Shown: positions 53,084 through 63,705, numbered from the stretch's first letter. The stretch: 64,000 nucleotides of DNA from Alphaproteobacteria bacterium (GCA_017559525.1 JAFYRI010000011.1:62001-126000); one strand, 5' to 3'. A program made the numbers and translations. The notes: a model not told the origin generated them from the sequence alone.

Positions 53084-56000
53084 CTAACGACTCTTGTCAC
53101 AACCTCGCATTTTGCATTGCCTTTTTTGTTCTTCTAAAATATTAGCAGCATTTTTTAAAATAATTAGCTCCAGAAAATGACAATATCTTTTTTCACCCAA
53201 TTCTTTTTTAATTTTATTTATTGGTTTACCTTTAAAAGCCATCCTGATATCTTTACAAAGTCCAACGATATATTGATCCGAATTCGAATCATTAATCATT
53301 TCATCTAAATGTGTTTCATCTAAATTTCTACAAAAAGCGATTACAGCAACACGATTATCTTCATCATTAAAGGAGCGCTGATAATCTTCTGTAGCTCGAC
53401 GAAATCCCTCTTTGTTTAATTTAGCAGCCATACATGATCCCTCAGGAAACAAACCATAATGTGTCAAAATACCAATTTGCGGCAAAGATAAAGATTTAAT
53501 TTGAACATCCAAATAATTATCAATTAATTGAAATACACTCTCACTATCTTTCATATCAAATTGTTTTTTTTGAGCGCTTTCTCTTTTGCTTAAAACATAT
53601 TCTACTGAAGTATAAAAATCTGGCACCCAATCTAAAGATACTAAAAATTCATGTATTTTCTTTTCACCAGCTTGCTCATCATCTTCTTTTTTTTGAATTA
53701 ATTTCATTTCTTTTAAAAAGAAACCAACAAGTGGACGTCCTTTACTTTCAGCCACAACTTCAGATAATATTGTATAACCATTCTTAGTTACATCCAAAAA
53801 AGACTTAACTAAATTTTCGGTACAATCTGGTTCAGATTGTTCAAAGAAAGCCTTCAGTGTATCATACAATCTTAATTTTTTTTGCATTCCATTAATAATA
53901 TTAACAGCGGCTAGATACTTTTCATCCCTAGGTTTATTTTCCTTTGTATTCTTTCTTAATCTTTCAAAAAACTTCAAACAAAACGGATCATTTTGATTCA
54001 ATGTTAAAAATGTATCCAAATCTTCTAACGATAAATCCATGTACTTATCCAACAACAATTGACAAGTCTTTTCATTTGAAGAATCAGCAGAAAAATCACA
54101 AAATGCCCCTTGAAAGTCCGTTAATCTTTGAACTGTTGCAATATGGGCTTTAATCTTATCGCTTTTATTTTTTGAATTTTGCTCTATAACAGGTTTAATT
54201 TTTTTCAACAAAACCGTTTCTGGAATATTTATCTCTTTTTCTGACAATAAAAATTTAACATCCTCTTTTGTCAATGCTTGACATGCCAATAACAAACTTT
54301 CATTTGTTTCTGTATCTGAAGTTAATAAAGCAGCTATTAATGCTTCTTCAAAAAACGAAATGCGTTTTTCTCTTTCTTGTAATAATAACTGAGCATATTC
54401 TCCTTGAACAATATCTAAAATATTTGAAAATTGCTTGTCCTTATGATTTTTATAAGTCCTTAAAAAAATCATTTCTTTTTCAAATTTTTTCTCTTCTTGA
54501 GAACATGAATCTATAATATATACAAAATCATCTTCAGATAATGTTTTACATATATTTTCAAGCTTTTTAAATGGCTTTGTCGAAGATAAATTAGAAAAAT
54601 AATCATTCAAAACAGTATATAACTGGCGTTTTTTATCTTCTCGAGCATCAATTATAACACCTTGTAAAGCTTCATCAAATGCAGATAGATTATCTTTATT
54701 TTTAGTACAACATCTAATGAAGATACCCATAATATCATTTTGAGGTAATGTATTTAAATTCAACAAAACCGTTTCATTTAAGTTGGTATAAGCCAATTGT
54801 AATGCTTGTTTTTTTTCTACATCATCTACATTTAGCCTATAATCCTCAAATACTTTCACAAAATTTTGTCTTAACATTCGATTATGTGCTTTTTCCGTTT
54901 CTTTTTTATTTAAAACAGAAACTTTCTCTTTATTTTTTGATTGTTTAGAGTTTGTAGCACTTTCTAAGTGAATTAAATCCAAAGAACCTAAAATATATCC
55001 CCCAACATCCTCATCTTTTGGATTTTTAGCATAATCTGACGCAAAAAAGGCCTTTAAAATATCTTGCTCATCACGAGATAACACTTTCAATTGTTCATAA
55101 ATATCATCAAATTCTTTTTCTGATGTATAACATACAAAAGAATTATATATTTTATTCAGATTTTGAGCAGAAACATTTTTACCCTGACGCAATTGAGAAA
55201 TGCAAGATTGAAGATAAGGATATTTATGATAAAGATTTTCTTCAATCCGATGATCTGCTCGAAGAATTAACCTATCAACCGCCTGAAATAATGTATCTTG
55301 ATTTGAGGTATCATTAAACCAATGATATCCTAAAGAATTTACATCATTTAAAACTTGTTCATTTTCTGGATTGTTAAACAAAGAACGCATTGATGGATTC
55401 TTTTTGATTAATGTATGCATTAACACATAAGCCAAAGTATCCAGATTTTTTTTGTCAGATAAACAATCTATTGGTAAATATAATGCATCATTCAAAATTT
55501 GTTTGTGTTCTGATTGATGAACACTATCCACAATTATATCATTATCACTTGATAAGAAATTTTTTTCTTTGTAACATTCTTCACATAATTTTTTAAATTT
55601 TGAATAAACACCCTCTTGTTCATTCTTTTTCAGCTGTTCTAAATGTGTTAAAAATGAAATTATTTGTTTCCGACGTAATGTTGAATCAATATCTGATAAG
55701 ACATCATCTTCCTTTTCATCCCATTCAACATCATTTAATTCATCTTGTAAAACATACAAACAAGAAGTTGGTATTTTATTAAAAATACGGTAAATTTCCA
55801 CAATGTTTTGCTGACTTAGCGTATCATCATGAAACATATCTATCGTTCTATTTAAAAAAGATTTTGCAAAAACCTTACCCAGTTTTATTTTATTCATTTC
55901 ATCGGAAATTACTTTCTTTTCTTCTTCAGAGTGTTGATTATAACGAAGTAAGGTTCCTAATAGTTCTTTATGATATCTTTTAACTGTATCAGATAACAAT

Positions 56001-56728
56001 TGTTGCTCAATAAACTCATAAAATTTATTATACTCAGTTTCGTTAAGATCTTGTGTTACCTCATATAATTTATCATAAAAAAGTGAAAATTTAGCCTCAA
56101 CACCTTTGTTTGATTGAATCAAAGTATCCAATGTATTAAGTAAAATCTCAAATTTTGCCTCTGTTGTATTAATAGATTGTAAAACCTCATTCTGATAAGC
56201 AATCAACCCATTTTTAAAAACAGCATCATTTTCAACCATATTCTTTGTTTTATAAAATTCACGCTCATCCAAAGCTGACAAAATACGATTAGCAAGTTGA
56301 TCATTTTTGTAATGAGTTGCATTATCAGATTTATCATAATGTTTACTAATCCGCACATCCAAAATAATAACGCACTTGATTCCGTCTGTCTGGATAATGC
56401 TAACATCCATTCGACCATCTTGGCTGAAAACGAATTCGAAACAATTATTCCCTCGCGTGTGTGTTTTTTTATTTTTACCAATAATTTGTTGACTTAAAAA
56501 ATCATTTCTGTTTGTGATAGTTTTTAATTTTTCATAAAAATTATGAAACGCTTCAAATTCAGCATGAAGGTTTTGGAAATCTTGTTTAATACCTTCATAT
56601 GTAATTTTATCCGTAGCTGGTTCGTCCGTTAACAATGAACGAAAAGTCATACCTTTCTTTCCAAAACAATCAGGCAAGGGATCGTCTATAAAAAAGAACA
56701 AAAAAGGATGATCTTGTATCGAGTTCAT
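53084..56728 (-). CDS. 1214-residue helical protein of unknown function
   Basis: Not recognised. Rich in Lys, Asp, Glu, Asn and Leu; predicted mostly helical. No signal peptide or membrane helix. The N-terminal ~200 residues contain strand-like FEFVFSQDGRMDVSII and IKCVIILDVRIS. From about 250 onward there is a loose recurrence of ~45-60 residue helical segments with DL/L-rich ends (for example NLNTLPQNDIMGIFIRCC, LACQALTKEDVKFLLSEKE, YMDLSLEDLDTFLTLNQND), suggesting an alpha-solenoid. Start follows GGAG. Flanked by the surface-adhesin genes, on the opposite strand. Could be an effector or structural scaffold; no evidence decides. Confidence 0.55.
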   Translation of the reverse strand: MNSIQDHPFLFFFIDDPLPDCFGKKGMTFRSLLTDEPATDKITYEGIKQDFQNLHAEFEAFHNFYEKLKTITNRNDFLSQQIIGKNKKTHTRGNNCFEFVFSQDGRMDVSIIQTDGIKCVIILDVRISKHYDKSDNATHYKNDQLANRILSALDEREFYKTKNMVENDAVFKNGLIAYQNEVLQSINTTEAKFEILLNTLDTLIQSNKGVEAKFSLFYDKLYEVTQDLNETEYNKFYEFIEQQLLSDTVKRYHKELLGTLLRYNQHSEEEKKVISDEMNKIKLGKVFAKSFLNRTIDMFHDDTLSQQNIVEIYRIFNKIPTSCLYVLQDELNDVEWDEKEDDVLSDIDSTLRRKQIISFLTHLEQLKKNEQEGVYSKFKKLCEECYKEKNFLSSDNDIIVDSVHQSEHKQILNDALYLPIDCLSDKKNLDTLAYVLMHTLIKKNPSMRSLFNNPENEQVLNDVNSLGYHWFNDTSNQDTLFQAVDRLILRADHRIEENLYHKYPYLQSCISQLRQGKNVSAQNLNKIYNSFVCYTSEKEFDDIYEQLKVLSRDEQDILKAFFASDYAKNPKDEDVGGYILGSLDLIHLESATNSKQSKNKEKVSVLNKKETEKAHNRMLRQNFVKVFEDYRLNVDDVEKKQALQLAYTNLNETVLLNLNTLPQNDIMGIFIRCCTKNKDNLSAFDEALQGVIIDAREDKKRQLYTVLNDYFSNLSSTKPFKKLENICKTLSEDDFVYIIDSCSQEEKKFEKEMIFLRTYKNHKDKQFSNILDIVQGEYAQLLLQEREKRISFFEEALIAALLTSDTETNESLLLACQALTKEDVKFLLSEKEINIPETVLLKKIKPVIEQNSKNKSDKIKAHIATVQRLTDFQGAFCDFSADSSNEKTCQLLLDKYMDLSLEDLDTFLTLNQNDPFCLKFFERLRKNTKENKPRDEKYLAAVNIINGMQKKLRLYDTLKAFFEQSEPDCTENLVKSFLDVTKNGYTILSEVVAESKGRPLVGFFLKEMKLIQKKEDDEQAGEKKIHEFLVSLDWVPDFYTSVEYVLSKRESAQKKQFDMKDSESVFQLIDNYLDVQIKSLSLPQIGILTHYGLFPEGSCMAAKLNKEGFRRATEDYQRSFNDEDNRVAVIAFCRNLDETHLDEMINDSNSDQYIVGLCKDIRMAFKGKPINKIKKELGEKRYCHFLELIILKNAANILEEQKRQCKMRGCDKSR

Positions 56729-56859
56729 TCATTTCTCCACTATATTAATCTATTTTATACAAATATTTTTTCAGTATATCACAAAAATACAAAAAAATCA
56801 ACAAAACGTATATAATGTATTGTATTTTATACATTTAAAACAAAAAAACGTCCATTTTA

Positions 56860-57009
56860 TTAATGGGACAACAATTTTAAAATTTCTATAGCACTTAAAC
56901 AAAATTCATCTACATGCTCTTGGCAAGATTTTTTAACATCTACAATAGATATTTCAAGCAATTCAGAAAAACCTCTTAAATCTAGAATGTATAGAGCACC
57001 TAAATAGAC
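56860..57009 (-). pseudogene. Short coding remnant in the 56729-57255 gap
   Basis: 49 codons without a start, reading VYLGALYILDLRGFSELLEI and DVKKSCQEHVDEFCLSAI, then stop. Not recognised. The rest of the gap has only the promoter below. Confidence 0.25.
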
Positions 57010-57189
57010 TTAAAAACATAATAAAAAGCTGTTTGCCTTCCCTCTTAATATGATAACACACAGCACTAATCATGATAAAATATTCATTTTACAATGGTTC
57101 GATAACCTTCTAAGCTGATTTAACCTTTTGTTGGTAAAAAGAAAACAAAATACCCATTGTAAATCAACAAGGGAAGTTTTTGCAAATAA

Positions 57190-57218
57190 TTGAGACTTTT
57201 GCTTTTTAGGTGTATAAT
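57190..57218 (+). promoter_or_regulatory. Promoter of the 57256-58905 adhesin
   Basis: TTGAGA (57190-57195), 17 bp, TATAAT (57213-57218). Confidence 0.8.
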
Positions 57219-57255
57219 AATAAGATAGGGATAAGTATTTTTATAAAGGAGACAC

Positions 57256-58905
57256 ATGTATTCAATCAGCCCCATAAATACTTCAAATGAACAAGGTCGT
57301 TCAATGGTTGAAATTATCGGCATTCTTGTTATAGTTGGAGTATTATCTATTGGAGGGATTGTAGGTTATAATTATGGCATGGACAAATATCGCTCAAATC
57401 AAGCCATTAATAATATTTCTTTACGTGGTGTAGACATCATTGCAAGAACACAAAATGGGGAAGATATTACAGAAGATGATTTGAATAGTATATGGCAAAA
57501 CGAAGAAACCATTTATCCAACTTCTTTCTTTTATGAAGAAGAATATGATCGTTTTGGCATACAAATAACAGGAGTTCCCTCTAGTGTTTGTCGATTAATT
57601 GGTAATGGAATTGCTGAGCATATTGAAACCAGAATCATGGTAGAAGCAGAAAAACACGAACTTCAGGACCATATAGAAGAATGTAATTTCAGTAACGATA
57701 ATACGATGTTTTTCTTCTTTGAACCAAGAAAATGTATTCCAGGTTGTCATATGAATGAGATATGCATAGATGGTGATTGTCGTGGAGCGCAGTGTACAAA
57801 AAAGGAAGATTGCAATCAAGGATATACTGGTACAGCATGTTCTGTATGTTCATTAGGCAAATGCTCCGCTGTCATCGAAGCTGAAGGGCAAGAATGTATA
57901 TTTAGTGACGGAACCGTCGGTCAATGTAACCAAGGAACATGTATTGAAAAGCCAGATGAAGGTTGTACTTACGATACAAATCCTTGTGATGAAGGTTTTT
58001 ACTGTACGGCCTCAAATACCAGTGATAAAGTTGCATTTCAAAACAATGAAACTGGTATTTGTATTGAACCACGCTTTGATAAATACCCTATCACTATTAA
58101 TGGGGTAAGAGAAATTTGGTATTTGTCTGAAAACCCTCTTAGTTGGTGGGATGCAACAGCCGCATGTGAGACCCAAAACTTAAGAATGGTTCCTATGTCT
58201 CATTTTGTGAATGGATGGAACAACACAACAGGAAGCTTTACGCGCAACGAACGAGCAAAAGACTTGGATCTTGGATGGATTGATGTGTGGACAATATCAC
58301 AGACAAATGCAAATAAATCTGCTTTCTCACTTCAAATCAGCACCGACTTTAATAATGTAAAAATTCTACCCAAAAATGATACGTTATATGGCTATGCTCT
58401 ATGCAAAGAAGTTAATAATGAAACATGTGCTCCTAATACATGTAGATGTACATACGATATCAATCCATGTACACAAGGTTTTTACTGTGCAGCTCCAAAC
58501 ACCAATGATACCATTGCTTTCCCAGAAGGTACAACTGGAACATGTGTACAACCACAATTTCAAAAACATACCATTGATATTAATGGTGTTACAGAAACAT
58601 GGTATGTATCTAATAACACTCTCAGCTGGTGGGATGGTATGGCCGCATGCGAGGCACAAAATTTAGAACCGGTAACAGTAACGGAATTAATAGTAAATAC
58701 AAACTGGAACGCAACAATAGGCAGCTTTACCCGTAATGATCGAGCAAAAGCCTTAAATACGAAAATGGGTGCTCTCAAAGTATGGACCCCAACTCAAAGA
58801 GAAAATCGATCTGGCTTTTTTGTCAACTTGGGGACTGACACAAGGAATGTGGATTCTTGGTCAAAAAGCGGCGCCACATATTCTCATGTTTTGTGTAAAG
58901 AGTAA
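57256..58905 (+). CDS. Prepilin-like adhesin with two C-type-lectin-like domains (paralogue)
   Basis: 549 residues. Leader ending ...NTSNEQG, then RSMVEIIGILVIVGVLSIGG and stalk GYNYGMDKYRSNQAINN. EGF-like Cys region (CNQGYTGTACSVCSLGKC), then two domains starting CTYDTNPCDEGFYC and CTYDINPCTQGFYC with REIWYLSENPLSWWDATAACET and TETWYVSNNTLSWWDGMAACEA, and ending ALCKE / VLCKE. Colinear with 46455-48128 throughout, so a gene duplicate about 9 kb away in opposite orientation. Ribosome site GGAG. Ends before a strong terminator. Confidence 0.72.
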   Translation: MYSISPINTSNEQGRSMVEIIGILVIVGVLSIGGIVGYNYGMDKYRSNQAINNISLRGVDIIARTQNGEDITEDDLNSIWQNEETIYPTSFFYEEEYDRFGIQITGVPSSVCRLIGNGIAEHIETRIMVEAEKHELQDHIEECNFSNDNTMFFFFEPRKCIPGCHMNEICIDGDCRGAQCTKKEDCNQGYTGTACSVCSLGKCSAVIEAEGQECIFSDGTVGQCNQGTCIEKPDEGCTYDTNPCDEGFYCTASNTSDKVAFQNNETGICIEPRFDKYPITINGVREIWYLSENPLSWWDATAACETQNLRMVPMSHFVNGWNNTTGSFTRNERAKDLDLGWIDVWTISQTNANKSAFSLQISTDFNNVKILPKNDTLYGYALCKEVNNETCAPNTCRCTYDINPCTQGFYCAAPNTNDTIAFPEGTTGTCVQPQFQKHTIDINGVTETWYVSNNTLSWWDGMAACEAQNLEPVTVTELIVNTNWNATIGSFTRNDRAKALNTKMGALKVWTPTQRENRSGFFVNLGTDTRNVDSWSKSGATYSHVLCKE

Positions 58906-58923
58906 AAAAGATAGGCTAAAAAC

Positions 58924-58956
58924 AAAGCTCGGCTTAATATAAAGCCGAGCTTTTTA
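58924..58956. terminator. Bidirectional terminator between adhesin and pflA
   Basis: AAAGCTCGGCTT (58924-58935) pairs with AAGCCGAGCTTT (58942-58953), followed by TTT. Serves both convergent genes. Confidence 0.88.
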
Positions 58957-58970
58957 TATCCTCCAACACC

Positions 58971-59726
58971 TTATTTCGCATAAAGTGTTTTTATACCGTT
59001 ATTTTCCAAAATGCCCGCTAACTCTTTAATGGCTTCTTTTGTTGGTTCTGGGACATTTTCTAAAGGATATTCAATGCCCAATTCTTTCCATTTAAATACA
59101 CCACTACGGTGATATGGCAACAATTCAACCAATTCTACATTTGGATATTGTTTTATAAAGCCCGCAATTTTTTCACCATATTCTACACTATCATTAATAT
59201 TGGGAACAATCACCCATCGCACCCAAGTGCGGATATTTTTGTCTCGTAAAATATTTAAAAAGTCTAACGTGCGCTCATTGGTTAACCCCGTTAATTTTTT
59301 ATGAGCCGTATCATCTAAATGCTTAACATCTAATAACACCATATCGGTTAAATCCAACAAATTAAGTGTTGTTTCATCAATGTTTGTTGTACCGGCAGTA
59401 TCCAAAGCAATGTGAATTTTTTGACGTTTTAAGGCCTTAAAAACCGGCAAGAGAGAAGTCTTTTGCATCAATGGTTCGCCACCGGAAAATGTGACACCAC
59501 CACCCGAAAATTCCATGAATTTTTTGTATTTTATAATTTCAGCAACAACTTCTTTAGCCGTTTTAATTTGACCACCTTTAGCATCCCATGTATCTGGGTT
59601 ATGGCAATATTGACATCTTAATGGACATCCTTGTGTAAATACAACAAAGCGAATCCCAGGCCCATCCACTGTTCCACCACTTTCATAAGAGTGAATTTTT
59701 AAATAGGTATCGTTTAATTTTTCCAT
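58971..59726 (-). CDS. pflA: Pyruvate formate-lyase activating enzyme
   Basis: Radical SAM activase that generates the glycyl radical on PflB under anoxia. Cluster cysteines Cys34, Cys38, Cys41 in GCPLRCQYCHNPDTWD; GGGVTFSGGEPLMQ and LLDVKHLDDTAHKKLTG are characteristic, and VRWVIVPNINDS follows. 251 residues is the usual length. It lies downstream of pflB on the same strand, separated by a hairpin, and has its own AAAGGAG. Confidence 0.95.
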   Translation of the reverse strand: MEKLNDTYLKIHSYESGGTVDGPGIRFVVFTQGCPLRCQYCHNPDTWDAKGGQIKTAKEVVAEIIKYKKFMEFSGGGVTFSGGEPLMQKTSLLPVFKALKRQKIHIALDTAGTTNIDETTLNLLDLTDMVLLDVKHLDDTAHKKLTGLTNERTLDFLNILRDKNIRTWVRWVIVPNINDSVEYGEKIAGFIKQYPNVELVELLPYHRSGVFKWKELGIEYPLENVPEPTKEAIKELAGILENNGIKTLYAK

Positions 59727-59750
59727 TTTAAGATGTCTCCTTTATAAAAA

Positions 59751-59779
59751 GACGACCCCGATTTTTGGTCAGGGTCGCC
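59751..59779 (-). terminator. Hairpin between pflB and pflA
   Basis: Minus strand GGCGACCC...GGGTCGTC followed by TTTTTAT. Located between the two genes, so it likely lowers pflA relative to pflB, and may protect the pflB mRNA end. Confidence 0.7.
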
Positions 59780-59795
59780 CACTATCATTTATTTA

Positions 59796-62036
59796 TTAAA
59801 TTTTTTCGTGGAACGTTCTGGAAATAACATCCAATTGTTGTTCGCGTGTTAATTTAATAAAGTTCACCGCATAACCGGATACACGGATTGTCAATTGTGG
59901 GTATTGTTCCGGATGTTCCATAGCATCTTGCAACATTTCACGATTCAATACGTTCACGTTGATGTGTTGACCATCATTACCACAGTAACCATCCAACAAG
60001 CTGACTAAGTTATCTACTTGAATTTCACGTGTTTTACCCAAAGAGTTCGGGATGATTGTGAATGTGTTGGAAATACCATCTTGAGCGTGTTGGAACGGCA
60101 ATTTAGCTACTGAACACAAGGATGCAATAGCCCCGTTTGTATCACGTCCATGTAATGGGTTGGCACCAGGAGCAAATGGTACACCGGCTTGACGACCATC
60201 TGGTGTAGCACCTGTTTTTTTACCATACACAACGTTTGATGTAATTGTCAAAATGGATTGTGTTGGCAATGCATCGCGGTAAATCGGCAAGCGACGGATT
60301 TTATCCATGAATTGTTTAACAACGCGGCGAGCGATTGTATCAACACGTTCGTCGTTGTTACCATATTTTGGATAATCACCTTCGATTTCAAAGTTTGTAG
60401 CAAGACCTCGTTCATCACGAATGATTTTAACTTTGGCGTGTTTGACCGCAGACAAAGAATCCACAACGATTGAGAAACCAGCAATACCACAACCAAGTGT
60501 TCTGACAACGTCTTTATCGTGTAAAGCCATCATGGATTTTTCATAAGAATATTTGTCGTGCATATAGTGAATGATGTTCAAAGCGTTCACATATGTTTCA
60601 GCCAACCAATCCATCATCTTGTCAAATTTGCGTTCTAATTCGCCGATTTCCAAGTATTCGGATGTAATTGGATCAAATTCTGGACCAACTTGAGCGCCAG
60701 ATTTTTCATCTTTACCACCATTGATGGCGTACAACAAAGCTTTAGCCAAGTTAGCACGAGCACCAAAGAATTGCATTTGTTTACCAATACGCATTGGGGA
60801 TACACAGCAAGCAATACCGTAATCATCACCAAAGAAACCACGCATTAAATCATCGTTTTCATATTGGATAGAAGATGTATCAATGGATACTTTTGCACAG
60901 AATTTCTTGAAAGCTTCTGGCAAGTGGTTGGACCACAATACTGTCAAGTTTGGTTCTGGAGCCGGGCCCAAGTTATACAATGTGTGTAAGATACGGAAAG
61001 AGTTCTTTGTAACCAAAGTACGACCATCAATACCCATACCACCAATAGATTCTGTTACCCATACTGGATCACCAGAAAATAATTCATTGTATTCTGGTGT
61101 TCTCAAGAAGCGAACCATACGTAATTTGATAACCAAATCATCCATCATTTCTTGTGCTTGAGATTCTGTAATCACACCATTTTCGATATCACGTTGAATG
61201 TAAATATCCAAGAATGTGGAGATACGACCGATGGACATAGCAGCACCGTTTTGATCTTTAATAGCTGCCAAATAACCGAAGTATGTCCATTGAATAGCTT
61301 CTTTAGCATTTGTAGCAGGACCAGAAATGTCCAAACCATAAGAAGCGGCCATTTTCTTCATATCTTGTAAAGCACGAATTTGTTCGGAAATTTCTTCACG
61401 TTCACGAATAACATCGGCTGTCATGCTAGCCAAATTTGTTAAATCTTTTTGTTCGTTTTTGTCTTGGATCAAACGATCGATACCATACAAAGCAATACGA
61501 CGGTAGTCACCAATGATACGGCCACGACCATAAGCATCTGGAAGACCAGTTACGATACCGCTTTTACGGCAAGCACGAATATCTGGAGTATAAGCATCAA
61601 ATACACCGTCGTTGTGTGTTTTACGGTATGTTGTAAACACTTCTGTTAATTTTGGATCAATCGTCAAGTTATAAGCTTGGCAAGAACCTTCAACCATACG
61701 ATAACCACCATATGGCATTAAAGCACGTTTTAATGGTTTGTCCGTTTGTAAACCAACGATAACTTCTTCATCTTTATTGATGTAACCAGCATCATGGGAT
61801 GTGATGGAGGAAACAACGCTTGTATCAGCATCCAACAAACCATTGTTTTCACGTTCTTGTCTCATCAAATCAGAAACGGTTTCCCACATTTTCTTTGTGC
61901 GGTCTGTTGCACCAGCCAAGAAAGAATCGTCACCTTCATATGGTGTGTAGTTTAAGTTAATAAAGTCGCGAACGTTAATTTCATTTTGCCACTTATTTGT
62001 TTTAAAGCCTTCCCAGGCCTTATTTAAGTTATCCAT
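59796..62036 (-). CDS. pflB: Formate C-acetyltransferase (pyruvate formate-lyase)
   Basis: Glycyl-radical enzyme converting pyruvate and CoA to acetyl-CoA and formate. 746 residues. The catalytic Cys pair is in [13 protein letters not shown] (about residues 408-409) and the radical Gly in [11 protein letters not shown] (about residue 721), followed by [15 protein letters not shown]. First gene after the promoter region shared with the divergent focA. Its presence together with pflA and focA shows fermentation of pyruvate to formate. Confidence 0.97.
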   Translation of the reverse strand: MDNLNKAWEGFKTNKWQNEINVRDFINLNYTPYEGDDSFLAGATDRTKKMWETVSDLMRQERENNGLLDADTSVVSSITSHDAGYINKDEEVIVGLQTDKPLKRALMPYGGYRMVEGSCQAYNLTIDPKLTEVFTTYRKTHNDGVFDAYTPDIRACRKSGIVTGLPDAYGRGRIIGDYRRIALYGIDRLIQDKNEQKDLTNLASMTADVIREREEISEQIRALQDMKKMAASYGLDISGPATNAKEAIQWTYFGYLAAIKDQNGAAMSIGRISTFLDIYIQRDIENGVITESQAQEMMDDLVIKLRMVRFLRTPEYNELFSGDPVWVTESIGGMGIDGRTLVTKNSFRILHTLYNLGPAPEPNLTVLWSNHLPEAFKKFCAKVSIDTSSIQYENDDLMRGFFGDDYGIACCVSPMRIGKQMQFFGARANLAKALLYAINGGKDEKSGAQVGPEFDPITSEYLEIGELERKFDKMMDWLAETYVNALNIIHYMHDKYSYEKSMMALHDKDVVRTLGCGIAGFSIVVDSLSAVKHAKVKIIRDERGLATNFEIEGDYPKYGNNDERVDTIARRVVKQFMDKIRRLPIYRDALPTQSILTITSNVVYGKKTGATPDGRQAGVPFAPGANPLHGRDTNGAIASLCSVAKLPFQHAQDGISNTFTIIPNSLGKTREIQVDNLVSLLDGYCGNDGQHINVNVLNREMLQDAMEHPEQYPQLTIRVSGYAVNFIKLTREQQLDVISRTFHEKI

Positions 62037-62188
62037 GTAAATTTTCCTTTCATTTTTTTACATTTTTCAACATATAAAAACGGTTTTTATCAAAATCACT
62101 GGACCGTTTTGGATGAGCGTACTATAGCATATTTTTATTTTTTTTGCTACTAAAAAGTTTAATTTTTTATGAATATTTTGAGGGTATG

Positions 62189-62251
62189 AGGCGTATTAAA
62201 GATTGTATAAATTAAAAAACTTGATTTTTTTAAAAAAAAGGCGTATTAAAG
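62189..62251 (+). repeat. Direct repeat AGGCGTATTAAAG x2 upstream of focA
   Basis: 13 bp copies at 62189-62201 and 62239-62251, exactly 50 bp apart, between the pflB start and the focA ATG. No matching known operator; a helix-phased pair would suit a regulator controlling the divergent genes. Confidence 0.6.
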
Positions 62252-62283
62252 GCAAAATTTATTTTTAACCAAGGAGTTTTATT

Positions 62284-63066
62284 ATGTCTTATTATAATCC
62301 AGCTGAAATTGCGGGTATTTTTGGCGATGCCTCTTGTGCTAAAGCCAAAATGCCCTTTACAAAATTTGCGTTAATGGCCATTATGGGCGGCATTTTTATT
62401 GCTTTGGGCGGTTTGTTAACCGTTATTGTCGCCGGAGGCATGCCAGAAACGGCCGCACAAAATATTGGTCTTGTCAAATTTATGGCAGGCGCTTTATTCC
62501 CTGTTGGGTTGATTATGGTATCTGTGGCTGGCGCTGATTTGTTTACCAGCGATTGTGCCGGCATGGTTTTATCCACAATGCAAAAGAAAACCGTTTGGAT
62601 GGATTTATTAAAAGTATGGATATTAGCCTATGTATTTAACTTTATTGGCGCTCAATTTGTGGCTTGGTTTATGGCACATGACACGCATATTATTGCCAGC
62701 GAACCATTTAAAGGATATTTGGCCAACTTAGCAAATGGAAAACTAAGTCACGATTGGTATACCGTTTTCATCAAAGGTATCGGCGCCAATATGTTGGTTT
62801 GCTTAGGTACTTGGATGGGATATGCCAGCAAAGATATTATCGGAAAAGCCCTGGGTATTTGGGTGCCGGTGATGTTGTTTGTAACATTGGGATATGAACA
62901 CTCCATTGCCAATATGTTCTTTATTCCTGCCGCAATGTACAATGGCGCCGATATTACATGGAGCCAATTTATTGTAGACAACCTTATTCCTGCAACAATA
63001 GGTAATATCGTTGGCGGCGCCGTATTTATTGGTTTGGTTTATGGATACATTTACGGTAAAAAATAA
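62284..63066 (+). CDS. focA: Formate/nitrite transporter FocA family
   Basis: Pentameric formate channel of the inner membrane. Six helices in 260 residues; YNPAEIAGIFGDASCAKAKMP at the N-terminus, GADLFTSDCAGMVLSTMQKK and GIGANMLVCLGTWMGYASKD contain the family Asp/Lys and Leu-Ser-loop regions; the pore His is likely in LGYEHSIANMFFI. Divergent from pflB and probably used to export or re-import formate. The ATG follows AAGGAG. Confidence 0.93.
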   Translation: MSYYNPAEIAGIFGDASCAKAKMPFTKFALMAIMGGIFIALGGLLTVIVAGGMPETAAQNIGLVKFMAGALFPVGLIMVSVAGADLFTSDCAGMVLSTMQKKTVWMDLLKVWILAYVFNFIGAQFVAWFMAHDTHIIASEPFKGYLANLANGKLSHDWYTVFIKGIGANMLVCLGTWMGYASKDIIGKALGIWVPVMLFVTLGYEHSIANMFFIPAAMYNGADITWSQFIVDNLIPATIGNIVGGAVFIGLVYGYIYGKK

Positions 63067-63072
63067 AACACA

Positions 63073-63098
63073 AAAAGCCCCGTGACGGGGCTTTTTTT
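63073..63098 (+). terminator. Terminator of focA
   Basis: AAAAGCCCCG (63073-63082), TGA loop, CGGGGCTTTT (63086-63095), then more Ts. Confidence 0.92.
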
Positions 63099-63114
63099 TA
63101 TAATCAAATTCATC

Positions 63115-63567
63115 TTATAAATTTTGTTTTTTAGGTAATAAAGCCTCTGTCTTTGTTGGTTTAAAATCGGTATTTGGCAACCATGTTTGGTTGCGTCCTA
63201 AAAAGGCAACTTTGCCACGAACGATTAACAAATCATTTTCTCGCCAAATTTCACATCCATATACTTTTCCTTTTTGTGGATCCAAAATTTTTCCGCCCGT
63301 ATATTTGTTTCCGTCTTTTTTCAAATCCCAAATGATATCTAGTCCGATAATTGGAGGATTCCCCGGAATTTTAGCTGTTGCTTGTTTATTTTTCAACACA
63401 TCAACCACACGGCCAAAGTAATGACCATTATATTCATAAATTTGAACGATGCTTTTCGGTTTCTTTGTTTCATCATCAACCGTCGTCCAAAAACCAACCA
63501 CATTATCCTGTGCAAATACTGTGGCAGAATACAACATCATTATAAACATTAATGCTATTTTTTTCAT
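63115..63567 (-). CDS. DUF2147 secreted protein
   Basis: 150 residues from the ATG at 63565-63567 (AAAGGAAG ahead; an in-frame ATG at 63582 is less well placed). Signal peptide MKKIALMFIMMLYSATVFA. Mature GFWTTVDDETKKPKSIVQIYEYNGHYFGRV, GLDIIWDLKKDGNKYTGGKILDPQKGKVYGC and LIVRGKVAFLGRNQTW match DUF2147, a small lipocalin-like periplasmic family of unknown role. Confidence 0.88.
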   Translation of the reverse strand: MKKIALMFIMMLYSATVFAQDNVVGFWTTVDDETKKPKSIVQIYEYNGHYFGRVVDVLKNKQATAKIPGNPPIIGLDIIWDLKKDGNKYTGGKILDPQKGKVYGCEIWRENDLLIVRGKVAFLGRNQTWLPNTDFKPTKTEALLPKKQNL

Positions 63568-63705
63568 TATACTTCCTTTCATATGTGTGTATGTTTGTTT
63601 TTACCATATCCTTTGATTCTCAACAAGGACGAAAGTATGAAAGTTTGATGAATATTAAAAGGGGTATGTGGTAATGTTTTTTCGTATTGATGATTGTGGA
63701 TAAAT

